Positions 1-5,883 of a DNA stretch of 5,883 bases are shown here, piece after piece. A program made the translations under genes and the position numbers. The stretch's first letter is position 1; every line of letters starts with the position of its first letter. Under the pieces are notes generated by a model. That model did not search any database. It was not told the DNA's origin and saw nothing but the letters and a program-made list of their open reading frames with translations. The DNA comes from an uncultured Rhodospirillaceae bacterium (GTDB lineage Bacteria; Pseudomonadota; Alphaproteobacteria; MPNO01). The stretch lies in assembly GCA_937916005.1 (NCBI GenBank), contig CALGIA010000169.1:1-5883 (forward strand), given 5' to 3'.

Positions 1-657
1 CGTCAGATGAATTGGGAATATGTGATGCGGGGGCTCGAGAACACCGTGATCCTGATGGCGGTTGTGCCGCCGGTGATTCTGGTGCTGGCCTTCTGCGTGT
101 CGTGGCTGGTGGTCCGGTCCAAGACAAAGGCCCGCTATCTGCTGGAATTCGGCGCATTCCTGCCTCACACGATTCCGCGGGTCGTGATGTCCATCGGCGC
201 CCTGCTGCTCGCGCTGTTTGTGCTGCGAAACTATGTGCCCATCTATGGGACGGTTTGGATCCTTGTGGCGATCTATGTGATTGTCTGGCTGCCATTTGGC
301 ACCAGGGCGCTGAACAGCGCCATGATCCAGATACACAAGGAGCTTGAGGAAGCCGCCTATATATCCGGCCTGACCATGGTTCGAACCGTTCGCCGGGTGA
401 TGATCCCCCTGCTGCGTCCCACCATGCTCTCGGTCTGGATCTGGACCGGGCTGCTGGTGTACCGGGAAATGACGGTCGCCGTATTTCTCATCAGTCAGGA
501 CAACGTGACCCTGCCGGCGATTGTCTGGGGCCGATGGACCATGGGCTCGCCCAACGCCGCCGCGGCCATCACGGTTCTGATGATGGCGGCCCTTCTTCCC
601 CTTATGTTCATCTCCTGGCGATTTGCCCGCCGAAGCACGATGTCGACGGATACGTAA
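1..657 (+). CDS. ABC transporter permease, C-terminal part (iron(III)-type, FbpB-like)
   Basis: This is the C-terminal part of an inner-membrane permease that passes substrate from a periplasmic binding protein to the cytoplasm. The reading frame is open at the window start, so the gene is 5'-partial. The ATG at position 7 is probably internal: 'LENTVIL' just after it resembles the start of the second permease domain in two-domain FbpB-like proteins. Counting from that ATG (216 residues), hydrophobic segments lie near residues 12-36, 57-73, 82-97, 141-162 and 183-204. The cytoplasmic EAA loop that docks on the ATPase is clear at residues 114-138 (EEAAYISG, then VMIPLLRP). The ATPase gene follows 44 bp downstream on the same strand, so the two very likely form one importer. 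Family-level assignment is strong. Ferric iron as substrate is inferred from overall resemblance; related permeases import thiamine, phosphonates or polyamines. Confidence 0.88.
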   Translation, partial: RQMNWEYVMRGLENTVILMAVVPPVILVLAFCVSWLVVRSKTKARYLLEFGAFLPHTIPRVVMSIGALLLALFVLRNYVPIYGTVWILVAIYVIVWLPFGTRALNSAMIQIHKELEEAAYISGLTMVRTVRRVMIPLLRPTMLSVWIWTGLLVYREMTVAVFLISQDNVTLPAIVWGRWTMGSPNAAAAITVLMMAALLPLMFISWRFARRSTMSTDT

Positions 658-701
658 CCCATGCTGATTCATGTGCTGTTTCATAAAAACTGGTAATAAA
701 A

Positions 702-1790
702 ATGTCCTCCAAACCCATCATTTCAATTCGTGGCCTGGAAAAGACCTTCCCCTCCGACCGGGGCCCGGTTCGGGCGGTTAATAAAATCAACCTGGATGTG
801 GCGGAAAACGAATTCGTGGTGCTGCTGGGGCCCAGCGGTTGTGGCAAGACCACGACCCTGCGCTGCGTGGCCGGGCTTGAAAAGCCGACCGGCGGCAGTA
901 TCGACATCGCTGGAGAATTGGTGAACTCGGCTGAGACGCGACACTTCGTGCCGCCGGAAAAACGCAATATCGGTATGGTTTTTCAGAGCTATGCGGTTTG
1001 GCCCCACCTCAATGTCTACCAGAATGTGGCCTTGCCCCTGACCGATGGGCGCGAACGGCTTCCGAAGAAGCAGGTCAGAGAGCGCGTCATGGAGAGCCTT
1101 GAGCTGGTCCAGCTGGATGAGCTTGAGACCCGCCCGGTCACCGACCTGAGCGGTGGGCAGCAACAGCGCGTGGCCCTCGCCAGGGCAATCGTCACAAAGC
1201 CGATGGTTTTGCTGATGGACGAACCCCTGAGCAATCTGGATGCGCGCCTGCGCGAGGAAATGAGGCTCGAACTGAAAAAGATCGCCACCACGGCCGGCGT
1301 CACGTCCCTCTATGTGACCCACGACCAGGCCGAAGCGCTGAGCCTCGGGGACAGGGTATGCGTGATGAATGAAGGCGAGATCCAGCAGGTAGGATCGCCC
1401 GAGGAAGTCTATGGCAATCCGCCGAACCATTTTGTCGCCGATTTCGTCGGCGATATGAATTTCATCAAGGGAAAAGTCTCGGGGCCGGGGCAAATTGATT
1501 CCCCCCTTGGCATCCGGTCCCATGATGTGCCGTCAAACTCTCAGGTCGGCAGTGAGGTGACCCTGGCGATCCGACCGCAGTTCCTCGATCTTAGCCTGGA
1601 TCTGGGCCAGAATTCCCAATCCCCCGAGGGAACGGTGGTGATCAAAACCTATCTTGGAGACGCCGTTCTGTATGAAGTTGACGTGTCCGGCGTCACCCTG
1701 ATCGCCCGGCTTCCCGGTGAATCGCATTTCAACGTTGGGCAACGGGTTACGGTGGTTTTACCTTCAGACCATTGGCACATATTTCCTTAA
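702..1790 (+). CDS. ABC transporter ATP-binding protein (iron(III)/CUT1-like importer ATPase)
   Basis: This cytoplasmic ATPase (362 residues) powers the import complex formed with the permease just upstream. All nucleotide-binding motifs are intact: Walker A GPSGCGKTT at residues 43-51, Q-loop glutamine 95 in GMVFQSYAVWPH, signature LSGGQQQ at 149-155, Walker B VLLMDEP at 169-175, D-loop SNLDA at 177-181 and switch histidine 207 in YVTHDQ. Residues from about 250 to the end form a TOBE-type C-terminal domain (AIRPQFLDL near 289-297), typical of FbpC, PotA and MalK relatives. The length is normal for that group. The Q-loop region with AVWPHLNVYQNV favours the iron(III)/phosphonate branch over maltose, but the substrate is inference. 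The ATG at 702 is the only plausible start: an in-frame TAA sits at 684-686. It has no recognisable Shine-Dalgarno sequence; the bases before it are AT-rich (GGTAATAAAA). Confidence 0.93.
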   Translation: MSSKPIISIRGLEKTFPSDRGPVRAVNKINLDVAENEFVVLLGPSGCGKTTTLRCVAGLEKPTGGSIDIAGELVNSAETRHFVPPEKRNIGMVFQSYAVWPHLNVYQNVALPLTDGRERLPKKQVRERVMESLELVQLDELETRPVTDLSGGQQQRVALARAIVTKPMVLLMDEPLSNLDARLREEMRLELKKIATTAGVTSLYVTHDQAEALSLGDRVCVMNEGEIQQVGSPEEVYGNPPNHFVADFVGDMNFIKGKVSGPGQIDSPLGIRSHDVPSNSQVGSEVTLAIRPQFLDLSLDLGQNSQSPEGTVVIKTYLGDAVLYEVDVSGVTLIARLPGESHFNVGQRVTVVLPSDHWHIFP

Positions 1791-1796
1791 TCGGCG

Positions 1797-1828
1797 GGCC
1801 TCGGGTTTAGGCCGGGCATTTGTTTTCC
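1797..1828 (+). terminator. Possible weak terminator after the ABC ATPase gene
   Basis: A short inverted repeat, GGCCT (1797-1801) and AGGCC (1809-1813) with a 7-base loop, starts 7 bases after the ATPase stop codon. A T-rich stretch (ATTTGTTTTCC) follows at 1818-1828, but it begins 4 bases after the stem and is interrupted. The stem is only 5 bp, so this is a weak candidate. Its position in the 76-bp gap between the transporter and the next gene group is what makes it plausible. Confidence 0.28.
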
Positions 1829-1854
1829 AGGGCCGATAGGGCCGTCCGAAAAAC

Positions 1855-1860
1855 AAGGAA
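1855..1860 (+). promoter_or_regulatory. Shine-Dalgarno site supporting a GTG start
   Basis: AAGGAA lies 6 bases before the GTG at 1867. It supports GTG as the start of the UPF0104-type membrane protein gene, because no ATG is found at a suitable place before the first hydrophobic segment. Confidence 0.6.
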
Positions 1861-1866
1861 ACGCGC

Positions 1867-2904
1867 GTGGGTCGACGACAGGGATTTCTGCTGAGTTGGG
1901 TGTTGCCTGTTGCGGGCATTGCGCTCGCCGTCGCCATGCTTTTCTGGCTGTATCGCGGTCTGAATTTCACTGAATTCCTCAATGCCGTTTCGACCAGCGA
2001 GCCGGCGTGGCTCGTTATTCTGGTCGGAAGCATTCTTCTTGAGCAACTCATGCGAGGCTGGAAATGGCGTCAGATCCTTTTCGATCTGAAGCCGATTTCA
2101 TCGCTTCGCCTGTTTGGCGCGGTGCTCGCGGGCTATGGGGCCACCGTCCTGATACCGCTCGGGATAAGCCCGCTGGTACGCTCCTGGTTAATTGCCCGGC
2201 TGGAAGGGTTGCGGATGGCGAGCGTCTTGATGACGTCCGCCATCGAACGTTTTCTGGACGGCATTGTCTTCGCGCTGATTGCCGGGATCGTCGTTTTCAC
2301 CGGGCGTATCCCTGCGGTCGACGGCAATGTGCAAACCGGCCTGGTTGTTGCGGGCAGTCTGAATCTCATCCTGTTTATGGGTTTGCTTTATGTCCTGTTT
2401 GTCGGGCGGTCGCCGCTCGACCGGGACGAGGCGCGATTGAGCCGGCTGATCGACTGGCTCGCCCACAAAGCCGGAGCCCGATTCGACGGGCTGAGATCCG
2501 CGATCCGCGACGGCATCATCTGGCCGCGCGACCGGTCACGGCAGATCGGGGCGGTGCTGGCGAGCATCGCCATGAAGATAATCTCGGCCACGCACTTTCT
2601 ATGGGCGGGTCTCGCCATTGGTGTTGTTCTAGGCGCCATGGATTATCTGTTCCTGATGATCTTCGCCGGGTTTGCTCTGGTGCTCGCGCGATTTATCCGT
2701 GTGCCGGGAGGATTTGTGATCGGATCCGGTTTCGCGCTCAAGCTTCTTGAGGTGGCCGATGAACCGGCTCTTGCAATGATTTTGTTCGTTCATTTTCTGA
2801 GTATCATCCTGATGGTCGGGCTCGGTTTGATGTTCCTGTGGCGCAGCGGCGTCGATATCCGGGATATGCGCGCCGGCAAGATGAAATCCCATGACGGCGA
2901 ATAA
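1867..2904 (+). CDS. Lysylphosphatidylglycerol synthase transmembrane/UPF0104-type membrane protein
   Basis: This is a polytopic inner-membrane protein of 345 residues, of the family that covers the transmembrane (flippase-like) part of MprF and archaeal AglD-like proteins. Family hallmarks are visible: RGWKWRQIL at residues 63-71, GYGATVLIPLGISPLVRSWL at 89-108, ERFLDG at 127-132, and the late RVPGGFVIGSG at 278-288. Hydrophobic segments lie near 9-29, 47-61, 83-98, 131-145, 157-179, 228-256, 259-275 and 302-325. The soluble aminoacyl-transfer domain of full MprF is absent, so lysyl-lipid synthesis is not expected; moving or handling a membrane lipid or lipid-linked molecule is the usual inference, and the substrate is unknown. 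In this family the segment around residue 100 often reads LP-x-R-x-GE; here it is LIPLGISPLVR, so the acidic residue is missing. Translation starts at GTG, and the end overlaps the MFS gene by 14 bp. Confidence 0.8.
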   Translation: MGRRQGFLLSWVLPVAGIALAVAMLFWLYRGLNFTEFLNAVSTSEPAWLVILVGSILLEQLMRGWKWRQILFDLKPISSLRLFGAVLAGYGATVLIPLGISPLVRSWLIARLEGLRMASVLMTSAIERFLDGIVFALIAGIVVFTGRIPAVDGNVQTGLVVAGSLNLILFMGLLYVLFVGRSPLDRDEARLSRLIDWLAHKAGARFDGLRSAIRDGIIWPRDRSRQIGAVLASIAMKIISATHFLWAGLAIGVVLGAMDYLFLMIFAGFALVLARFIRVPGGFVIGSGFALKLLEVADEPALAMILFVHFLSIILMVGLGLMFLWRSGVDIRDMRAGKMKSHDGE

Positions 2905-4165
2905 AACCAAATCGACTGCCGGCGGACCGGCATTCTGGAAAATTGCGGGCGCCGGCGCCTCGTTCCAGGCGGGGTCTTCTGCGGTTGATTCAGCGACGAT
3001 TGTCGCGAGCCTGGTCAATCATTTGACGGGTAGCGTTTATGCCGTCGGCGCGGCAAGCGCCGTGCTGCGGCTTGGCTGGTTGTCGACGCAGCTTGTGGTC
3101 GGGTTCCTCGCGCAGCGATCCGCCCGGCGGATGCCGTACTATATAGTCGGCGCCTTTGGGCGCGCGGCCTGCCTCGCCGGCCTCGCCGGATTGCTTGCGA
3201 TCGCCGATAACGAGGCAGAGAGCTGGCTCGCGATCGGGTTTCTGTCGTTGTGGACGGTGTATGCTTTCGTCAGCGGAATCGTCACGGTGCCCTATAACGA
3301 TATCGTGGGGCGTTCCATCCCGTCGGACGCGCGAAGCCGCCTGCTGGCCTGGCGGTTTTTCGGCGGCGGCGTGCTGGCGCTCGGGGTCGCCGCAATAGTC
3401 CACCGGCTGCTGACAACCGGGCCGCTTCTCACCGCATATGCGCTGATTTTCGCTCTTGCGTCGGCGCTGATGTTTGTTTCTTCGTTTAGCTTTATGTCCG
3501 CCGGCGAGCCGCCCGCGCCGCCCAGGCCCCGGGAAACCGTGCGCTCCGGCGGGTTCCGGGACTTCCTGGTGGACGGGTTGGCCGTCCTGAAATCCGATGG
3601 CCGGTTCCGCCTGTTTCTCTATACCCAATGGCTGGGCGGGGCGTCGTTGATGGTGCTCCCGTTTTATGTGATCGCGGCGACGGGCGCCGGCCTTGGGCTG
3701 AAAGACGTTGGCATTCTGCTGGCTACGCAAACGGCGGGGTCTCTCGCGTCCAACGTATTCTGGGGCCGCATTGGAGACCGGCGCGGTAAGATGAAATTGT
3801 TGCGGTCCGTCGGCATGCTCCGGATCGTGCCGCCGCTTGGCGCGCTCGCCATACTCATGGTGGGCAATCTTTCCGCCGACAATATTCTCTGGTCCTTCGC
3901 CACCCTGTTTTTTGCGATTGGCGTACTTGCCAATGGCATGACCATTGGTTACCTCGGTTACTTGATGGAAATTTCTCCCGACGACCGGCGTCCCGCCTAC
4001 TCCGCCTATTTCAACACGCTCGCCTCACCCGCCGCGCTGCTGCCGTTGGTCGGCGCAATGATCACCGATGCCCTGTCGCTCAATGCGGTCTTTATGGTTG
4101 CGATGGGCGCGGCGATTTTGCAGCTGTATCTCTATAAACGGCTTGCTCGTTTGGAGGGTGGTTGA
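2891..4165 (+). CDS. MFS transporter
   Basis: This is a 424-residue inner-membrane transporter of the major facilitator superfamily, a normal length for a 12-helix member. The N-terminal half contains GFLAQRSARRMPYYIVGAFGRA (residues 71-92), and the C-terminal half contains the motif A-like loop WGRIGDRRGKMKLL (291-304), the usual cytoplasmic loop between helices 8 and 9. A hydrophilic central loop at about 203-240, rich in proline and arginine, separates the two halves. ISPDDRRPAYSAYFNTLASP (361-380) matches the late conserved loop of the superfamily. The substrate cannot be read from the sequence. The ATG at 2891 lies inside the preceding gene (14-bp overlap) and has only a weak purine stretch before it, so translational coupling to the upstream membrane protein is likely. 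The stop TGA shares its A with the ATG of the next gene. Confidence 0.88.
   Translation: MTANKTKSTAGGPAFWKIAGAGASFQAGSSAVDSATIVASLVNHLTGSVYAVGAASAVLRLGWLSTQLVVGFLAQRSARRMPYYIVGAFGRAACLAGLAGLLAIADNEAESWLAIGFLSLWTVYAFVSGIVTVPYNDIVGRSIPSDARSRLLAWRFFGGGVLALGVAAIVHRLLTTGPLLTAYALIFALASALMFVSSFSFMSAGEPPAPPRPRETVRSGGFRDFLVDGLAVLKSDGRFRLFLYTQWLGGASLMVLPFYVIAATGAGLGLKDVGILLATQTAGSLASNVFWGRIGDRRGKMKLLRSVGMLRIVPPLGALAILMVGNLSADNILWSFATLFFAIGVLANGMTIGYLGYLMEISPDDRRPAYSAYFNTLASPAALLPLVGAMITDALSLNAVFMVAMGAAILQLYLYKRLARLEGG
4153..4158 (+). promoter_or_regulatory. Shine-Dalgarno site that decides the next gene's start
   Basis: GGAGGG lies within the last codons of the MFS gene. It is 6 bases from the ATG at 4165 but only 3 bases from the in-frame TTG at 4162, so ATG 4165 is the better start for the downstream gene. 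Confidence 0.7.
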
Positions 4166-4743
4166 TGCGGTTTCAGGCGCGGCGCGCCGTCAAACGGATT
4201 TGGGTTCCCGTCATCCTGCGGACCTGGCCGCTGGCGCGTCTGTGGTACCGGGTCTGGGGGCTCCGCCTCGACGGCCGCCCCGATGAACGCATCTGGTATT
4301 TCGCCTATGGCGCGAACATGCATGACAGTGCGTTCCGGGAGCGGCGCGGAATGCGGCCCGCCGAATGGCGCGGCGGGCGAATTCGCGGGTACCGGTTGCG
4401 ATTCAATCTCGATGGACGGCCCAAGGGCAGGGCGGCGCCGGCCAATATCAGCGAGGATCCCGATTTCGAGGTTTGGGGCGTTCTCTATTGGATTACGCGA
4501 CGGGATCTCGTTCGTCTGAATGCCTCGGAAGGCATCCCCGGCCGGCGATACAAGCCCATTGTCGTTTCAGCGGAGGACGCGGACGGAAACCAGCTGGGCG
4601 CCGTGGCCTACATCGCCGACGGTAACGATGAAGACGGAAACCCTTCGCTGCGGTATCTCACCCTGCTGCGTGACGGCGCCCGGGAACACGGTCTGCCCGG
4701 GCATTGGATCGCCCAGCTCGACGGCATCCGCCATTGTGAATGA
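4165..4743 (+). CDS. Gamma-glutamylcyclotransferase-fold protein
   Basis: A 192-residue protein with the gamma-glutamylcyclotransferase (GGCT/AIG2-like) fold. Members cyclise gamma-glutamyl groups of small amines or peptides, releasing 5-oxoproline; many bacterial members have no tested substrate. The substrate-loop motif appears as YFAYGANM at residues 45-52 (usual form YGSNM, with S replaced by A). A likely catalytic glutamate is E122 in LNASEGIPGRRY. The segment FEVWGVLYWI (101-110) and the end YLTLLRDGAREHGLP (164-178) also fit the family. An N-terminal extension of about 42 residues precedes the domain, with basic and aromatic residues (RIWVPVILRTWPLARLWYRV). It is not a classical cleaved signal and could touch the membrane. 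The ATG overlaps the MFS stop by one base, so the gene is coupled to the two membrane-protein genes upstream. Fold assignment is good; the reaction on a specific substrate is not established. Confidence 0.8.
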   Translation: MRFQARRAVKRIWVPVILRTWPLARLWYRVWGLRLDGRPDERIWYFAYGANMHDSAFRERRGMRPAEWRGGRIRGYRLRFNLDGRPKGRAAPANISEDPDFEVWGVLYWITRRDLVRLNASEGIPGRRYKPIVVSAEDADGNQLGAVAYIADGNDEDGNPSLRYLTLLRDGAREHGLPGHWIAQLDGIRHCE

Positions 4744-4767
4744 CAACCCATGCCGCGCCTGTTCACG

Positions 4768-4786
4768 CTGATTGCCGGGCAATCGG
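4768..4786 (+). repeat. Short hairpin upstream of the riboswitch
   Basis: CTGATTGC (4768-4775) pairs with GCAATCGG (4779-4786) around a CGG loop, giving 8 pairs of which one is G-T. No T-run follows, so it does not look like a standard terminator for the preceding gene. The stretch 4744-4767 before it shows nothing else recognisable. It may be part of the transcribed leader or mark the end of the upstream transcript. Confidence 0.4.
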
Positions 4787-4787
4787 G

Positions 4788-4968
4788 ATGCGTGATAGGT
4801 TGCCGTCCTCCGTGGCGCGGAAGCCGGTGCTTTGATTGCGTGCGTTTGCAATCGAGAATCCGGCGCTGCCCCCGCAGCTGTGAATGGCGAGGAGACGGGA
4901 TAAAAGCCACTGGCGGCGTTGCCGCCGGGAAGGCCCCGCGACCGATGACCCTAAGCCAGAAGACGCGC
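4788..4968 (+). ncRNA. Cobalamin riboswitch
   Basis: This RNA leader senses a cobalamin (B12 coenzyme) and represses the downstream genes when it is bound. The conserved blocks occur in order: AGGTTGCC near 4797-4804; GCCGG (4823-4827) pairing with CCGGC (4860-4864); the core GCTGCCCCCGCAGCTGTGA at 4865-4883; the B12-box half AGCCACTGG at 4905-4913; GGGAAGGC at 4927-4934; and AGCCAGAAGAC at 4954-4964. A perfect hairpin, GGCGGC (4912-4917) with GCCGCC (4921-4926) around GTT, sits between the two B12-box parts. The closing helix is probably GCGT (4790-4793) with ACGC (4963-4966), so the outer limits are approximate. The core differs from the common form by CAGCTGT instead of CAACTGT. It lies directly before cobU, the expected kind of target. 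Confidence 0.95.
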
Positions 4969-4985
4969 GCGGAGTGTCGTAACCA

Positions 4986-5000
4986 TCCTCGGAGGGAGGA
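4986..5000 (+). promoter_or_regulatory. Shine-Dalgarno-masking hairpin, candidate expression platform
   Basis: TCCTC (4986-4990) can pair with GAGGA (4996-5000) and leaves GGAGG in the 5-base loop. TCCTC can equally pair with the GGAGG-type ribosome site itself. The purine-rich GGAGGGAGGA (4991-5000) is the strong Shine-Dalgarno sequence of cobU, 9 bases before its ATG. No poly-T tract is present between the riboswitch and the ATG, so control of translation initiation is more likely than transcription termination. The link to ligand binding is inference. Confidence 0.5.
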
Positions 5001-5009
5001 CGTCAAGCC

Positions 5010-5564
5010 ATGGCAACCGGCGTGGGTCGAAAAGAAATAACGTTGATTTTGGGTGGCGCCCGGTCGGGCAAAAGCCGCCTCGCGGAAGCGATCATCGAAC
5101 AGGATAGCCGGGACGCGGTTTACATCGCCACGGCGCAGGCGCGTGATGATGAGATGTCGGCCCGCATCGCCGCCCATCGGGCAAGGCGCGGCGCGGCCTG
5201 GCGCACGGTGGAAATCCCGCTTGATCTGGCCCGGGGCCTGTCCGTCTTGGTGAAAGCCGAAAACCCGGTCCTGGTTGATTGCCTGACCCTGTGGCTCAGC
5301 AACATCCTGTTGGCGGACCGGGACGCGGAAGCCGAGATCGAGGCTCTGGCCGCCGCAATAACACCAGCCCAGGGGAAGGTGGTTCTGGTGTCAAACGAAA
5401 CCGGATTGGGGATCGTGCCGGACAACGCCCTCGCGCGGCGGTTTCGCGATCTTTCCGGCATTTTGAACCAGCGTATGGCCTCCCTGGCGGACAATGTTCT
5501 GCTGGTCGCCGCCGGCCTGCCCCTCGTCATGAAAGGCCGCAACCCGGCCGATCAGCCCGTATAG
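5010..5564 (+). CDS. cobU: Adenosylcobinamide kinase / adenosylcobinamide-phosphate guanylyltransferase
   Basis: A cytoplasmic bifunctional enzyme (184 residues, normal for CobU/CobP) of the late B12 pathway. It phosphorylates adenosylcobinamide and then transfers GMP from GTP to give adenosylcobinamide-GDP, the substrate for joining the lower ligand. The P-loop GGARSGKS is at residues 15-22. ATAQARDDEMSARIAAHRARRG (from residue 40) carries H56, which aligns with the histidine that holds GMP in Salmonella CobU, followed by the conserved WRTVE at 64-68. VLVDCLTLWLSNIL (87-100), VSNETGLGIVP (127-137) and the NQRMA tail segment (153-157) complete the family pattern. The ATG at 5010 has a strong Shine-Dalgarno sequence and lies about 40 bases after the riboswitch, so repression by B12 is expected. 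In many alphaproteobacteria the gene is called cobP. cobW follows 11 bp later. Confidence 0.96.
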   Translation: MATGVGRKEITLILGGARSGKSRLAEAIIEQDSRDAVYIATAQARDDEMSARIAAHRARRGAAWRTVEIPLDLARGLSVLVKAENPVLVDCLTLWLSNILLADRDAEAEIEALAAAITPAQGKVVLVSNETGLGIVPDNALARRFRDLSGILNQRMASLADNVLLVAAGLPLVMKGRNPADQPV

Positions 5565-5566
5565 GA
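5563..5566 (+). promoter_or_regulatory. Shine-Dalgarno site of cobW
   Basis: AGGA overlaps the cobU stop codon TAG (5562-5564) and lies 9 bases before the ATG at 5576. It supports that start and close coupling of the two genes. Confidence 0.55.
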
Positions 5567-5575
5567 ATTTGTGTC

Positions 5576-5883
<308 letters not shown>

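Noticed and set aside
723..1523. Open frame of 266 codons on the - strand
   Set aside because: It is antisense to the ABC ATPase, whose motifs are all intact. Long antisense frames are common in GC-rich coding DNA.
2990..3730. Open frame of 246 codons on the - strand
   Set aside because: It is antisense to the MFS gene. Its product is low-complexity, rich in R, G, P and Q, with no membrane or domain pattern.
4162..4164. TTG as start of the cyclotransferase-fold gene
   Set aside because: The Shine-Dalgarno sequence is only 3 bases away; the adjacent ATG at 4165 has the proper 6-base spacing.
4750..5040. Open frame of 96 codons on the + strand across the riboswitch
   Set aside because: It covers the conserved cobalamin RNA motifs, has no Shine-Dalgarno sequence, overlaps the cobU start, and its translation resembles no known protein.
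4608..5177. Open frame of 189 codons on the - strand
   Set aside because: It runs antisense across the cyclotransferase end, the riboswitch and the cobU start, all well supported on the + strand.

Overview
The window is a dense, GC-rich stretch of bacterial DNA. Every supported gene is on the + strand. Composition, the style of the iron-type ABC transporter, and a cobalamin riboswitch placed before cobU and a cobW-type gene suggest a proteobacterium, most likely an alphaproteobacterium. That placement is inference from gene style; no rRNA or other phylogenetic marker is present.

Layout. (1) Positions 1-1790 hold the end of an ABC uptake transporter: the C-terminal part of an inner-membrane permease, cut by the window start, then its ATPase. 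The pair resembles ferric-iron (FbpB/FbpC-like) importers; the binding protein would lie upstream, outside the window. (2) Positions 1867-4743 hold three tightly packed genes: a polytopic membrane protein of the lysylphosphatidylglycerol-synthase transmembrane/UPF0104 type, an MFS transporter that overlaps it by 14 bp, and a gamma-glutamylcyclotransferase-fold protein whose ATG shares one base with the MFS stop codon. They look like one translationally coupled unit of unknown joint function. (3) Positions about 4788-4968 form a clear cobalamin (adenosylcobalamin-type) riboswitch, followed by a hairpin that contains the Shine-Dalgarno sequence of the next gene. (4) Positions 5010-5883 hold cobU/cobP (adenosylcobinamide kinase/guanylyltransferase) and the start of a cobW-family GTPase gene, which runs off the window end. 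This is the beginning of a vitamin B12 synthesis or cobalt-handling operon.

How the parts work together. The transporter pair is one functional module. The middle triplet may act on a membrane lipid or a small exported molecule, but the sequence does not say which. The last module is B12-repressed: when cobalamin is plentiful, the leader RNA should fold so that the cobU ribosome site is hidden, lowering CobU and probably the downstream cob genes. The window contains no RNA genes other than the riboswitch, and no mobile element, CRISPR array or tRNA was seen.
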